A stretch of 64,000 nt of DNA from Prevotella sp. (GTDB lineage Bacteria > Bacteroidota > Bacteroidia > Bacteroidales > Bacteroidaceae): contig JAFPEE010000100.1 of the NCBI GenBank assembly GCA_017389705.1, positions 1-64,000 of the forward strand, given 5' to 3'. Each line of letters opens with the position of its first letter. The first letter of the stretch is position 1. The position numbers and the translations under genes are program-made. Positions 24,132 to 32,856 of the stretch are shown here, piece after piece. The notes beneath the pieces were generated by a model. That model was not told the origin of the DNA, ran no database searches, and worked only from the letters and a program-made list of their open reading frames with translations.

Positions 24132-24162
24132 CAAAGTTACAGCTTTTTTGTTAATCTCCAAA
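24132..24162 (-). promoter_or_regulatory. trp operon promoter
   Basis: On the minus strand TTTG (24159-24162), 19 bases, TAACTTTG (24132-24139). It gives a leader of roughly 200 bases that includes trpL and the attenuator. Confidence 0.7.
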
Positions 24163-24246
24163 CTTTTTGCTACTTTTTTTGCCCTTTTGTAGGAAAAGTT
24201 GCTTAAAAATTTGCATTTTATACAAGAAATGCCTAAATTTGCCCCC

Positions 24247-24330
24247 GATAAGTTTGATGGTGACCGTTGTCAACATGACTTATCATTATAGCGTGAGGTT
24301 GGTAGCGTCCTGCACCAACCTCTTATAATG
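24247..24330. other. Large nested stem-loop region of unknown role
   Basis: GATAAGT (24247-24253) pairs with ACTTATC (24278-24284). CATTATA (24284-24290) pairs with TATAATG (24324-24330), enclosing GAGGTTGG (24295-24302) with CCAACCTC (24315-24322). No reading frame is credible here. It lies between the glk terminator and the trp promoter. It may be a small RNA, a degenerate mobile element or part of a terminator region. Confidence 0.5.
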
Positions 24331-24334
24331 AAAA

Positions 24335-24357
24335 AAAGGAGGGGCAACCCCTCCTTT
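24335..24357. terminator. glk terminator
   Basis: AAAGGAGGGG (24335-24344), loop CAA, CCCCTCCTTT (24348-24357), a 10-bp perfect stem; on the minus strand a run of U follows. It starts 10 bp after the glucokinase stop. Confidence 0.85.
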
Positions 24358-24366
24358 CTTGGATTT

Positions 24367-25350
24367 TTATATCTCCCAGCCTATGGCCGACGCTCCAAGT
24401 ACGGCAGCAGAAGCTCCGTCGAGTCCGCTGACCAGGAACTGAGCCTTGTTCTTGAAGATGTTCATCACGTGTTTCTCGTAAGCCTTCTTGATGGGGTTCA
24501 TAATCAGGTCGCCGGCTTTCACCATGCCACCGAAGAAGATGAATGCTTCGGGACTGCTGAAGGCGGCAAAGTCTGCACAAGCCTCTCCCAGCATGCGACC
24601 AGTGAACTCGTAAATCTCCTGTGCCAGCTCGTCACCCTTGCCAGCGGCAATAGAGACATCCAGTGAAGTGATGTCCTCGGGATTCATCTCGCGAAGAATG
24701 CTGGGGCGGTTGGTCTTTGACAGCAGCTCACGAGCGGTACGTGCCACACCTGTTGCTGAGCAGTAAGCCTCCAGACATCCTGTACGTCCACAGCCGCAAG
24801 AGCGTCCTTCCGCACCACGTACCATGGTGACGTGGCCCAGCTCACCAGCGAAACCGTCGTGTCCATAGAGCAGCTGTCCGTTGACGACGATGCCGGAGCC
24901 TACACCAGTACCCAGCGTGATGACGATGAAGTTCTTCATACCACGAGCCACACCATATACCATCTCGCCTAATGCGGCAGCGTTGGCGTCGTTGGTCAGT
25001 GCTACGGGGATGTCATTCAGCTGTTCGCTGAACATCTTGGCCAAGGGAACAATGCCGTCATGGGCCCAGGGCAGGTTGGGGGCAAACTCGATAGTGCCAT
25101 TGTAATAGTTGCCGTTAGGGGCGCCAATACCCATGGCCTTGATCTTCTCAATACCGCCTACTTGCTCAATAATGGGCTGTAGGGCTTCTACTGATGCCTT
25201 TACGTAGTCTTCTGCATTTGTGAATCCACCAGTCTTGATGGCGGTTGTTGCCTTGATTTCACCACGTGCATCTACAATGCCGAATACTGAGTTCGTACCT
25301 CCTAAGTCCAAACCGATGACGTAGGGCTTGATTACTTGTTGCTCGTTCAT
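24367..25350 (-). CDS. glk: ROK family glucokinase
   Basis: 327 residues. It phosphorylates glucose with ATP. The phosphate-binding loop is VIGLDLGGTNSVFGIV, the catalytic Asp is in ALTNDANAAALGE, and the ROK zinc motif is CGCGRTGCLEAYCSA. The sugar-binding HVTM stretch (GELGHVTMV) is present. It is monocistronic: own promoter at 25395 and own terminator. Other ROK sugars cannot be excluded, but the architecture is that of bacterial glucokinase. Confidence 0.93.
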   Translation of the reverse strand: MNEQQVIKPYVIGLDLGGTNSVFGIVDARGEIKATTAIKTGGFTNAEDYVKASVEALQPIIEQVGGIEKIKAMGIGAPNGNYYNGTIEFAPNLPWAHDGIVPLAKMFSEQLNDIPVALTNDANAAALGEMVYGVARGMKNFIVITLGTGVGSGIVVNGQLLYGHDGFAGELGHVTMVRGAEGRSCGCGRTGCLEAYCSATGVARTARELLSKTNRPSILREMNPEDITSLDVSIAAGKGDELAQEIYEFTGRMLGEACADFAAFSSPEAFIFFGGMVKAGDLIMNPIKKAYEKHVMNIFKNKAQFLVSGLDGASAAVLGASAIGWEI

Positions 25351-25394
25351 ATTTATTAAATGTTTTAAGTTATGAATATTCGTGATTCAGTGCA

Positions 25395-25402
25395 CAAAGG
25401 TA
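25395..25402 (-). promoter_or_regulatory. -7 promoter box of glk
   Basis: TACCTTTG on the minus strand, 44 bases before the ATG. It is divergent from the LysE promoter 43 bp away. Confidence 0.6.
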
Positions 25403-25444
25403 CAAAAATTATCTGAAAACCTCAAGTTTTTCATATTATTTTCG

Positions 25445-25452
25445 TAAATTTG
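25445..25452 (+). promoter_or_regulatory. -7 promoter box of the LysE-type gene
   Basis: TAAATTTG lies only 8 bases before the ATG at 25461, so the transcript would be leaderless or nearly so. Confidence 0.55.
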
Positions 25453-25460
25453 CACCCGAT

Positions 25461-26126
25461 ATGCCGTTTCACGTACCTATTAATATATTAGATTTCATCT
25501 TCAAGGGCATCATGATAGGTGTAATAGCCTCTGCCCCGATGGGACCGGTAGGCCTCCTTTGCGTCCAACGTACGCTGAACAAAGGACGCTGGTTTGGCTT
25601 TGCCACAGGTGTAGGAGCGGCAGCCAGCGATATCATCTATGCGGGCATTGCTGGTTTTGGCATGTCGTTCGTTATGGACTTTATCACCAACGATCAGAAC
25701 CGGTTCTATCTGCAGATAGCGGGTAGCATCATGTTGCTTTGCTTTGGACTCTACACTTATCGTACTGACCCTACGCGGAAGATGCATCAGTCAGGACAAC
25801 AGAAGGGTACGCTCTGGTACAACATGTGGACTGCATTCTTGGTGACGTTCTCCAATCCACTCATCATCTTCCTCTTCTTGGCTATGTATGCCCAGTTTGC
25901 CTTCGTGCTGCCTAACCATCCGTTCGAGATGGTGGTAGGTTTTGCAAGTATTGTGGGAGGTGCCATGCTGTGGTGGTGGGGACTGACGTGGCTGGTGGAC
26001 AAGATACGTACCAAGTTCGACGAGTTTGGCATCCGCATCATCAATCAGCTGATTGGCGTGGCGGTGATAGTAGGCTCAATTATCATGCTACTGGGTACAA
26101 CGACGAATCTGGTGAGGTTCTTTTAA
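25461..26126 (+). CDS. LysE/RhtB family amino-acid exporter
   Basis: 221 residues with about six membrane helices. The N-terminal half has the LysE signature (GIMIGVIASAPMGPVGLLCVQRTLNKGRWFGFATGVGAAASDIIYA) and the middle has WTAFLVTFSNPLIIFLFL, the second conserved Asn-Pro element. It exports amino acids or related small metabolites; the substrate is not predictable. It is the first of a long plus-strand run (DUF4924, rfbD, prfC, tsaC and more). Confidence 0.88.
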   Translation: MPFHVPINILDFIFKGIMIGVIASAPMGPVGLLCVQRTLNKGRWFGFATGVGAAASDIIYAGIAGFGMSFVMDFITNDQNRFYLQIAGSIMLLCFGLYTYRTDPTRKMHQSGQQKGTLWYNMWTAFLVTFSNPLIIFLFLAMYAQFAFVLPNHPFEMVVGFASIVGGAMLWWWGLTWLVDKIRTKFDEFGIRIINQLIGVAVIVGSIIMLLGTTTNLVRFF

Positions 26127-26168
26127 AGGAAAGAAGTAAAAAGATAAAGAGGTAAGAGGGTAAAGAGA
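26127..26168. repeat. Degenerate 7-bp array between the exporter gene and DUF4924
   Basis: The gap is 42 bp, six times seven, made only of A and G with T at roughly 7-base spacing (GTAAAAA, GATAAAG, AGGTAAG, AGGGTAA). It runs from the base after the stop codon to the base before ATG. Confidence 0.5.
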
Positions 26169-26714
26169 ATGTTTATAGCTCAGGAATTACGTAAGAAAAA
26201 TATTGCAGAATATCTGCTGTATATGTGGCAGATAGAAGATACGATACGTGCCTTTGACTGCTCGCTGTCAAGAATTCGCCGCGAATATATAGGGCGTTTC
26301 GACTATACCGATGAGCAGAAAGAGGAGGAAACCGACTGGTTTGGCAATCTGATTCACATGATGAACGCTGAGGGCTGTCGTGAGCGTGGCCATATCCAGA
26401 TTAATAAGGTGGTGATGCAACAGCTGCAGGAGCTCCATACCCAGCTGCTGTCGTCGTCGAAGTTCCCTTTCTACAATGCGGAATACTATAAGGTGCTTCC
26501 CTATATTGTGGAGTTACGCAACCATGGTGCCAATAAGGAGGAGAACGAGATAGAGACCTGCTTCAACTCGCTCTATGGCGTCATGATGCTGCGCCTGCAG
26601 AAGAAGGAGATTACTGCCAATACGCAGCATGCGGTAAAGGAGATCTCTACTTTCATCGGAATGTTGAACGACTATTATCTGAAAGACAAGCAAGAACCTT
26701 TGGAATTTGAATAA
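26169..26714 (+). CDS. DUF4924 family protein
   Basis: 181 residues, all-helical and soluble, with the family's opening (MFIAQELRKKNIAEYLLYMWQIEDTIRAF), a central YYKVLPYIVELRNHG, and an ISTFIGMLNDYYL C-terminal helix. It is widely conserved in Bacteroidales next to housekeeping genes; no function is known to me. It is 2 bp upstream of rfbD, so co-translated. Confidence 0.85.
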   Translation: MFIAQELRKKNIAEYLLYMWQIEDTIRAFDCSLSRIRREYIGRFDYTDEQKEEETDWFGNLIHMMNAEGCRERGHIQINKVVMQQLQELHTQLLSSSKFPFYNAEYYKVLPYIVELRNHGANKEENEIETCFNSLYGVMMLRLQKKEITANTQHAVKEISTFIGMLNDYYLKDKQEPLEFE

Positions 26715-26716
26715 AG

Positions 26717-27565
26717 ATGAAGATACTGATTACGGGCTGTAAAGGCCAACTGGGTAATGAGATGCAGCTGCTGGAGAAGGAATACCCCCAGCACGAGTGG
26801 TTGAATACGGACGTCGATGAGTTGGACATCACCAACCAGTTGGCCGTCGAGCAGTTTGTGGCTCAGAACCAGATTGACGGCATCGTCAACTGTGCGGCCT
26901 ATACGGCTGTCGACAAGGCCGAGGACAACAAAGAGCTGTGTACTACCCTGAATACGGTAGCTCCGTCCTATCTGGCTGCTGCCGTTGAGAAACGTAGAGG
27001 ATGGATGGTACAAATCTCTACGGACTATGTCTTCAATGGCACTAAGTATACCCCCTATGTGGAAACGGACACCCCTTGTCCAGACAGCGTCTACGGTTCT
27101 ACCAAGCTGGCTGGTGAGCTGGGCGTGTCGAAGTTCTGCAAACGGGTCATGATCATCCGCACGGCATGGCTCTATAGCACCTTTGGAAACAACTTTGTGA
27201 AGACCATGATACGGTTGGGTAAGGAGAAGGCGGAGTTAGGTGTCATCTTCGATCAGATAGGGACGCCGACCTATGCCCGCGACCTGGCTCGTGTCATCAT
27301 GACGGCCATCGAGAAGGGTATTAAGCCTGGTGTATACCACTACTCTAACGAGGGTGTTATCTCGTGGTATGACTTCACCAAGGCCATCCATCGTCTGGCA
27401 GGCATTACGACCTGTCATGTACGCCCTCTCCATACGGCGGAGTATCCCACTCCTGCCCATCGTCCGCACTACTCAGTGCTTGACAAGACCAAGATTAAGG
27501 AGGCCTACGGCATCGAGGTACCCTATTGGGAAGAGTCGCTAAAAGAATGTATTGAAAAGTTATGA
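26717..27565 (+). CDS. rfbD: dTDP-4-dehydrorhamnose reductase
   Basis: 282 residues. NADPH-dependent last step of dTDP-L-rhamnose synthesis. Rossmann motif [14 protein letters not shown], catalytic Ser-Tyr-Lys as [10 protein letters not shown] and [11 protein letters not shown]. RfbA (first step) is encoded at 36299; rfbB and rfbC are not in the window. It overlaps prfC by 4 bp. Confidence 0.95.
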   Translation: MKILITGCKGQLGNEMQLLEKEYPQHEWLNTDVDELDITNQLAVEQFVAQNQIDGIVNCAAYTAVDKAEDNKELCTTLNTVAPSYLAAAVEKRRGWMVQISTDYVFNGTKYTPYVETDTPCPDSVYGSTKLAGELGVSKFCKRVMIIRTAWLYSTFGNNFVKTMIRLGKEKAELGVIFDQIGTPTYARDLARVIMTAIEKGIKPGVYHYSNEGVISWYDFTKAIHRLAGITTCHVRPLHTAEYPTPAHRPHYSVLDKTKIKEAYGIEVPYWEESLKECIEKL

Positions 27566-29148
27566 ATCAAGAGATAGAGAGAAGAAGAACCTTTGCGATT
27601 ATATCGCACCCAGACGCTGGTAAGACCACGCTCACTGAGAAGTTCCTGCTGTTTGGCGGACAGATTCAGGTGGCTGGCGCAGTGAAGAACAATAAGATTA
27701 AGAAGACAGCCACCTCTGACTGGATGGATATCGAGAAACAGCGTGGTATCTCTGTGTCGACCTCTGTGATGGAGTTCGACTATACCCCCGACGGCTCTGA
27801 TATAGAGTATAAGGTGAACATCCTTGATACCCCTGGTCACCAGGACTTCGCCGAGGATACCTATCGTACGCTGACAGCTGTCGACTCGGCTATCATCGTG
27901 GTCGATGGTGCCAAGGGTGTGGAGACGCAGACCCGCAAGCTGATGAATGTCTGCCGTATGCGTAATACCCCTGTTATCATCTTCATCAATAAGATGGATC
28001 GTGAGGGGCGTGACCCCTTCGACCTGCTTGACGAGCTGGAGAAAGAACTGGAAATCAAGGTACGCCCCTTGTCGTGGCCTATCAACCAAGGTGCCAAGTT
28101 CAAGGGCGTCTATAATATCTACGAGCAGAAGCTCGACCTCTTCACCCCTGACAAGCAGCGCGTGACGGAGAAGGTCGAGGTCGATATTGACAGCGACGAG
28201 CTCGAAGCAAGGGTAGGTGATCAGGATGCAGAGAAGCTGCGCGAGGACCTGGAGTTGGTCAGTGGCGTCTATCCGGACTTTGAGGTTGAGACCTATCGCT
28301 CTGCCGAAGTAGCACCCGTTTTTTTCGGTTCTGCCCTTAACAACTTCGGTGTGCAGGAACTGCTCAACTGCTTTGTTGAGATAGCCCCCAGTCCTAAGCC
28401 TACCAAGGCCGAGGAGCGCGATGTACAACCTGACGAACCGAAGTTCACGGGTTTCATCTTTAAGATTACAGCCAACATTGACCCCAACCACCGCTCATGT
28501 ATCGCCTTTTGCAAGGTGTGCTCTGGTAAGTTCCAGCGTAACCAGCCCTATCTGCATGTCCGCCAGGGTAAGACGCTGCGTTTCTCCAGCCCTACGCAGT
28601 TCATGGCACAGCGTAAGTCGACCATCGACGAGGCCTGGCCTGGCGACATTGTGGGTTTGCCCGACAACGGCATCTTTAAGATAGGTGACACGCTCACAGA
28701 GGGCGAGCAGCTGCACTTCCGTGGATTGCCTTCCTTCTCGCCAGAGCTGTTCAAGTATATCGAGAACGACGACCCCATGAAGTCCAAACAGCTTCAGAAG
28801 GGTATCGACCAGCTCATGGACGAGGGTGTTGCCCAGCTGTTCGTCAATCAGTTCAATGGCCGCAAGATTATCGGTACCGTTGGTCAGCTGCAGTTCGAGG
28901 TCATCCAGTATCGCCTGGAGAACGAGTATAACGCCAAGTGTCGTTGGGAGCCAGTCCATCTGTATAAGGCCTGTTGGATAGAGAGCGACGACGACAAGGA
29001 GTTGGAGAACTTCAAGAAACGCAAGTACCAGTATATGGCCAAGGACAAGGAGGGCCGCGACGTGTTCCTTGCCGACTCCGGCTATGTGCTTTCGATGGCA
29101 CAGGAAGACTTCAAGCATATCAAGTTCCACTTTACCTCAGAGTTTTAA
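27562..29148 (+). CDS. prfC: Peptide chain release factor 3
   Basis: 528 residues. GTPase that recycles RF1/RF2 after termination. G1 is [14 protein letters not shown]3 is [17 protein letters not shown]4 is [12 protein letters not shown]; the RF3-specific C-terminal part ([26 protein letters not shown]) separates it from EF-G. It overlaps rfbD. The gap to tsaC is a 28-bp 7-mer array. Confidence 0.97.
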   Translation: MNQEIERRRTFAIISHPDAGKTTLTEKFLLFGGQIQVAGAVKNNKIKKTATSDWMDIEKQRGISVSTSVMEFDYTPDGSDIEYKVNILDTPGHQDFAEDTYRTLTAVDSAIIVVDGAKGVETQTRKLMNVCRMRNTPVIIFINKMDREGRDPFDLLDELEKELEIKVRPLSWPINQGAKFKGVYNIYEQKLDLFTPDKQRVTEKVEVDIDSDELEARVGDQDAEKLREDLELVSGVYPDFEVETYRSAEVAPVFFGSALNNFGVQELLNCFVEIAPSPKPTKAEERDVQPDEPKFTGFIFKITANIDPNHRSCIAFCKVCSGKFQRNQPYLHVRQGKTLRFSSPTQFMAQRKSTIDEAWPGDIVGLPDNGIFKIGDTLTEGEQLHFRGLPSFSPELFKYIENDDPMKSKQLQKGIDQLMDEGVAQLFVNQFNGRKIIGTVGQLQFEVIQYRLENEYNAKCRWEPVHLYKACWIESDDDKELENFKKRKYQYMAKDKEGRDVFLADSGYVLSMAQEDFKHIKFHFTSEF

Positions 29149-29176
29149 ATAATCATTTATCATTTTTCATTTAGGA
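29149..29176. repeat. 7-bp array exactly filling the prfC-tsaC gap
   Basis: Four units, ATAATCA, TTTATCA, TTTTTCA, TTTAGGA, start right after the prfC stop codon (29146-29148) and end right before the tsaC ATG (29177). Confidence 0.8.
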
Positions 29177-29758
29177 ATGCGCAAAGACGAAGATATCAAG
29201 AATGCCGTAGAGGTGCTCCGTAAGGGTGGAGTCATCCTTTATCCTACAGACACCGTATGGGGCATTGGCTGTGATGCTACCAATGCTGAGGCTGTTAAGC
29301 GAGTGTACGCTATCAAGCAGCGCGACGACTCTAAGGCACTCATCTGCCTTGTCGACAACGATGCCCGCCTGCAACGTTATGTCCGGAAGGTACCTGACGT
29401 TGCATGGCAGCTCATCGATAGCCTTAAGGATAGCGATGCCAAGCCCACGACACTTATACTCGACGGGGCTGTCAACCTGGCTCCAAACCTCATTGCTGAG
29501 GACGGCAGCATCGCCCTGCGCATTACCAACGAGACTTTCTCCAAGGAACTCTGCTATCGTTTCCAGAAAGCCATAGTTTCTACATCGGCAAACATCAGCG
29601 GACAGCCTGCTGCCCAGAACTATCAGGACATTGCTCCTGAGCTGTTGGAGGCTGTAGACTATGTCTGCTTTGCACGTCGTCAGGAGCATAAACCCCACCA
29701 GCCTAGCAGCATCATCCGCCTGCGTCAGGACGGTGAGGTAGAGATCATCAGGAAATAG
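29177..29758 (+). CDS. tsaC: L-threonylcarbamoyladenylate synthase (Sua5/YciO/YrdC family)
   Basis: 193 residues, one YrdC domain. It makes threonylcarbamoyl-AMP for the t6A modification of tRNAs that read ANN codons. KGGVILYPTDTVWGIGCDATN, the basic KQRDDSKALICLV and VSTSANISGQPA are the family's substrate-binding motifs. No C-terminal Sua5 domain is present. It follows prfC through a 7-bp array and shares its direction. Confidence 0.93.
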   Translation: MRKDEDIKNAVEVLRKGGVILYPTDTVWGIGCDATNAEAVKRVYAIKQRDDSKALICLVDNDARLQRYVRKVPDVAWQLIDSLKDSDAKPTTLILDGAVNLAPNLIAEDGSIALRITNETFSKELCYRFQKAIVSTSANISGQPAAQNYQDIAPELLEAVDYVCFARRQEHKPHQPSSIIRLRQDGEVEIIRK

Positions 29759-29781
29759 TAACCAGAAATAAACCACTGCTT

Positions 29782-29862
29782 ATGGATTGGCTTCATATCA
29801 TTGCTGTTATCATCCTCGTCATAGCTGGCGTGGTCATCTACATCAACAAAAGAAAAGGATAG
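29782..29862 (+). CDS. 26-residue single-span membrane peptide
   Basis: ATG to TAG frame of 26 codons (MDWLHIIAVIILVIAGVVIYI then NKRKG), almost entirely one membrane helix with a basic end. It ends 3 bp before the ATG of the ClC channel gene and starts 23 bp after tsaC. Spacing suggests co-translation with the channel, and I infer a small regulator or stabiliser. It could also be a chance frame, but composition and position argue for a gene. Confidence 0.5.
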   Translation: MDWLHIIAVIILVIAGVVIYINKRKG

Positions 29863-29865
29863 GAC

Positions 29866-31662
29866 ATGACGGAAAGTACACGAAGGACGTGGCTGACTAA
29901 GCTGCATGATTGGCGTGTGGAACACGTGAGCGACAAGATGTTTTTGCTCGTCTTGGCGTTCCTCGTGGGTCTGCTGTCGGCTTTTGCTGCCTTTGTGCTT
30001 CATGGACTCATTAATCAGATTGTGGCCTTGCTGACGGGTAAGTTTCAGACCGACTCGTACAACTGGCTCTACCTGGTCTATCCTGTCATTGGTATCTACC
30101 TGACGTCGCTCTTCGTGCGTTATGTGGTGAAAGACAATATCTCTCACGGTATCACTCGCATCCTCTATGCCATCAGCTCCAACAGGTCACGACTGAAGGC
30201 CCATAACACCTGGTCCTCCGTCATCGCCTCTGCCATCACCATCGGTTTTGGCGGTTCGGTTGGTGCCGAGGCCCCCATCGTACTGACGGGTTCAGCCATC
30301 GGTTCTAACCTGGGAAAGATCTTCCGGCTCGACAATAAGACGCTGATGACACTCGTAGGCTGTGGCGCCGCTGGAGCCATAGCAGGCATTTTTAAAGCTC
30401 CTATCGCGGGTCTGGTGTTCACCCTCGAGGTGCTGATGATAGACCTGACTATGGCCTCGCTGTTGCCCATCCTGGTCAGCTGTGTGACGGCCACCTGCTT
30501 TACCTATATCCTGTTGGGCGATGCAGCCCTGTTCACCTTCCATTTGGATTCAGGCTGGACGGTAGAGCGTGTGCCTGCTTGCATCTTGCTGGGCATCACC
30601 TGCGGACTGGTCTCGCTTTACTTTATCCGTACCATGAACGCCTGCGAGGATATGTTTGCACGCTTCAAGGACAAACCCTATGTTCGCCTGGTTATTGGCG
30701 GACTCATCCTGAGCACTCTCATCTTCCTTTTCCCCTCCCTTTATGGTGAGGGCTACCATAGCATCAATCTCCTGTTGAATGGCAAGACTGAAGCCGACTG
30801 GAACCAGATTCTCGAAGGTTCTCTGTTCTACGGTCATTCCGAATACCTTATTATATATATAGCACTGGTGCTGCTCACCAAGGTATTTGCTACCTCGGCC
30901 ACCAATGGCGGAGGCGGCTGTGGTGGTACGTTTGCCCCCTCGCTGTTTATAGGCTGCTTCACCGGCTTCCTCTTCTCACGCCTGTGGAACATCAATCAGA
31001 TAGGAGTCTATGTTCCTGAGAAGAACTTTGCCCTGCTGGGCATGGCGGGTGTGATGTCGGGTGTCATGCATGCCCCGTTGACGGGCATCTTCCTCATTGC
31101 CGAGATTACCAGTGGCTACAATCTGTTCATGCCGCTGATGATAGTCTCCGTTGCTTCCTACCTTACCATCATCATCTTCGAACCCCATAGCATCTATGGC
31201 ATGCGCTTGGCTCGTCAGGGCAAGCTTGTTACCCACCATACCGACCATGCCGTGCTGACGCTCATGAGCCTCGACTCAGTCATCGATCGTGACTATCAGG
31301 CCGTGGATCCCGATATGGAGCTTGGCCAGATGGTCCATAAAATCAGCCGTTCGCGTAATAGTGTGCTCCCAGTGACTGATGCTGCCGGCAACCTGCTGGG
31401 CGAGATCAATATCCTGAAGATACGCCATGTCGTGTTCCGCACCGAGCTCTATCACCATTTCACCGCCAGCCAGCTGATGGTCGAACCAGCCGACATCCTG
31501 TATGATGACACCCCCATGAACAAGGTCATGAAGACCTTTGAGCGTACCCAGGCCGACTGGCTCCCTGTCCTCGATGCCAACCATCACTTGAAGGGTTACA
31601 TCTCCCGCAAGCGCATGTACGACGCCTATCGCAAGATGGTCCACGACTTCAGCCAGGACTGA
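29866..31662 (+). CDS. ClC family chloride channel or H+/Cl- antiporter with CBS domains
   Basis: 598 residues. About ten membrane helices carry the selectivity motifs GGSVGAEAPIV (variant of GxxGxE), AGIFKAPIAG (GxFxxP-like) and GGGCGGTFAPSLFIG (GGxFxP). The C-terminal ~130 residues form two CBS domains, which usually bind adenine nucleotides and gate transport. The gating Glu of the antiporters appears as GAEAP. It is preceded by a 26-residue membrane peptide and followed after 15 bp by fmt. Confidence 0.93.
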   Translation: MTESTRRTWLTKLHDWRVEHVSDKMFLLVLAFLVGLLSAFAAFVLHGLINQIVALLTGKFQTDSYNWLYLVYPVIGIYLTSLFVRYVVKDNISHGITRILYAISSNRSRLKAHNTWSSVIASAITIGFGGSVGAEAPIVLTGSAIGSNLGKIFRLDNKTLMTLVGCGAAGAIAGIFKAPIAGLVFTLEVLMIDLTMASLLPILVSCVTATCFTYILLGDAALFTFHLDSGWTVERVPACILLGITCGLVSLYFIRTMNACEDMFARFKDKPYVRLVIGGLILSTLIFLFPSLYGEGYHSINLLLNGKTEADWNQILEGSLFYGHSEYLIIYIALVLLTKVFATSATNGGGGCGGTFAPSLFIGCFTGFLFSRLWNINQIGVYVPEKNFALLGMAGVMSGVMHAPLTGIFLIAEITSGYNLFMPLMIVSVASYLTIIIFEPHSIYGMRLARQGKLVTHHTDHAVLTLMSLDSVIDRDYQAVDPDMELGQMVHKISRSRNSVLPVTDAAGNLLGEINILKIRHVVFRTELYHHFTASQLMVEPADILYDDTPMNKVMKTFERTQADWLPVLDANHHLKGYISRKRMYDAYRKMVHDFSQD

Positions 31663-31677
31663 CCTTTAAAAGAAATT

Positions 31678-32646
31678 ATGAAGAAAGAAGATTTAAGAAT
31701 CGTATTTATGGGAACGCCGGAGTTTGCGGTAGAGACGCTGCAGGCGCTGGTGGAGAACGGCTATCAGGTGGTAGCTGTGGTGACGCAGCCCGACAAACCT
31801 GTAGGCAGACATGGATCAGTATTGCAGCCCTCGGCAGTGAAGCAATATGCTGTGGAGCAAGGCTTGCCCGTGTTGCAACCAGAGAAGATGAAGGACCCTG
31901 CTTTTGTTGAGCAGCTGCGCTCGTACGAGGCGAACCTGCAGGTGGTGGTGGCCTTCCGCATGCTGCCGGAGGTGGTTTGGGCCATGCCGGCTTATGGCAC
32001 GTTTAACGTGCATGCAGCCTTGCTGCCGCAGTATCGTGGTGCGGCCCCCATCAACTGGGCAGTCATCAATGGAGAGACCGAAACGGGTGTGACGACGTTC
32101 TTCCTGGATCATGACATCGATACTGGTCGTATCATCATGAAGAAGCCCTTTGCCATTCCCGACGATGCCGATGTGGAGTATGTCTATGATGGTTTGATGC
32201 ACCTGGGAGCCCAGTTGTGTCTGGAGACGCTGGAAGCCATCATTGCTGCCGACGGCCATCCGGAGACAATAGCACAGGAAGAAATAGCTGATAGTCAACT
32301 AAAGACCGCTCCGAAGATTTTCAAGGAGACGTGCGAGATAGACTGGACGAAGACGGCCAAGCAGGTGTACGACTTTGTGCGTGGGTTGAGTCCGATGCCT
32401 GGTGCATGGACCACGCTGGTGGCTCCTGACGGACACGAGACGGTGCTGAAAATCTATAAGACCCGCAAGACTGGACGGCAAGGGCAGGGTAGTGGCGCTC
32501 TCAGCATACAGGGCAAGGCGCTCTGCATAGCGGCTCAGGACGAGTGGCTGGAGGTCGTGGAGCTGCAGTTGGCCGGCAAGAAGCGTATGCTGGCGCATGA
32601 CTTCCTGAACGGCATGAAGAACCTGGAGCTGTATCGGGTGAAATAA
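31678..32646 (+). CDS. fmt: Methionyl-tRNA formyltransferase
   Basis: 322 residues. It formylates initiator tRNA using 10-formyltetrahydrofolate. The N-terminal domain shows RIVFMGTPEFAVETL, the catalytic Asn-His-Asp set (FNVHAALLPQYRGAAPINWA and THFFLDHDIDTG-like TTFFLDHDIDTG), and the C-terminal tRNA-binding barrel. It has no partner def gene here. It follows the ClC gene by 15 bp. Confidence 0.97.
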   Translation: MKKEDLRIVFMGTPEFAVETLQALVENGYQVVAVVTQPDKPVGRHGSVLQPSAVKQYAVEQGLPVLQPEKMKDPAFVEQLRSYEANLQVVVAFRMLPEVVWAMPAYGTFNVHAALLPQYRGAAPINWAVINGETETGVTTFFLDHDIDTGRIIMKKPFAIPDDADVEYVYDGLMHLGAQLCLETLEAIIAADGHPETIAQEEIADSQLKTAPKIFKETCEIDWTKTAKQVYDFVRGLSPMPGAWTTLVAPDGHETVLKIYKTRKTGRQGQGSGALSIQGKALCIAAQDEWLEVVELQLAGKKRMLAHDFLNGMKNLELYRVK

Positions 32647-32718
32647 TTTTGTGAAACGATAAAATAAACGGGTTGGCTGCTCGTTATAATAGTAGATAAC
32701 GCTAAACAAGTATTGCCT

Positions 32719-32856
32719 ATGCACAATTTTACTCAAGACGATTACAAGCCAAACCCATCAACCATTCTGTTTCTGAAACAGTATGCGCGAATGTGTAATT
32801 CAAACAAGCAAGTGAATAATGGCTACAATAGTTTCTCCGTCGTTGCTTGCAGCTGA
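32719..32856 (+). CDS. Small protein overlapping the start of rpe
   Basis: A 45-residue frame (MHNFTQDDYKPNPSTILFLKQYARMC) starts 72 bp after fmt and overlaps the first 38 bases of rpe in another frame. The pattern 'DxYKPxxxTxxxxKQYAR' resembles a class of short Bacteroidales ORFs I have seen, but I cannot name a family. If real it would couple to rpe translation. Alternatively the region is an untranslated leader. Confidence 0.35.
   Translation: MHNFTQDDYKPNPSTILFLKQYARMCNSNKQVNNGYNSFSVVACS

Noticed and set aside
24100..24246. tRNA or rRNA gene in the trp-glk gap
   Set aside because: No cloverleaf or conserved rRNA sequence; the region is AT-rich and contains the promoter elements.
27523..28491. 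322-residue minus-strand ORF opposite prfC
   Set aside because: Antisense shadow of the RF3 GTPase; no start context or family motif.
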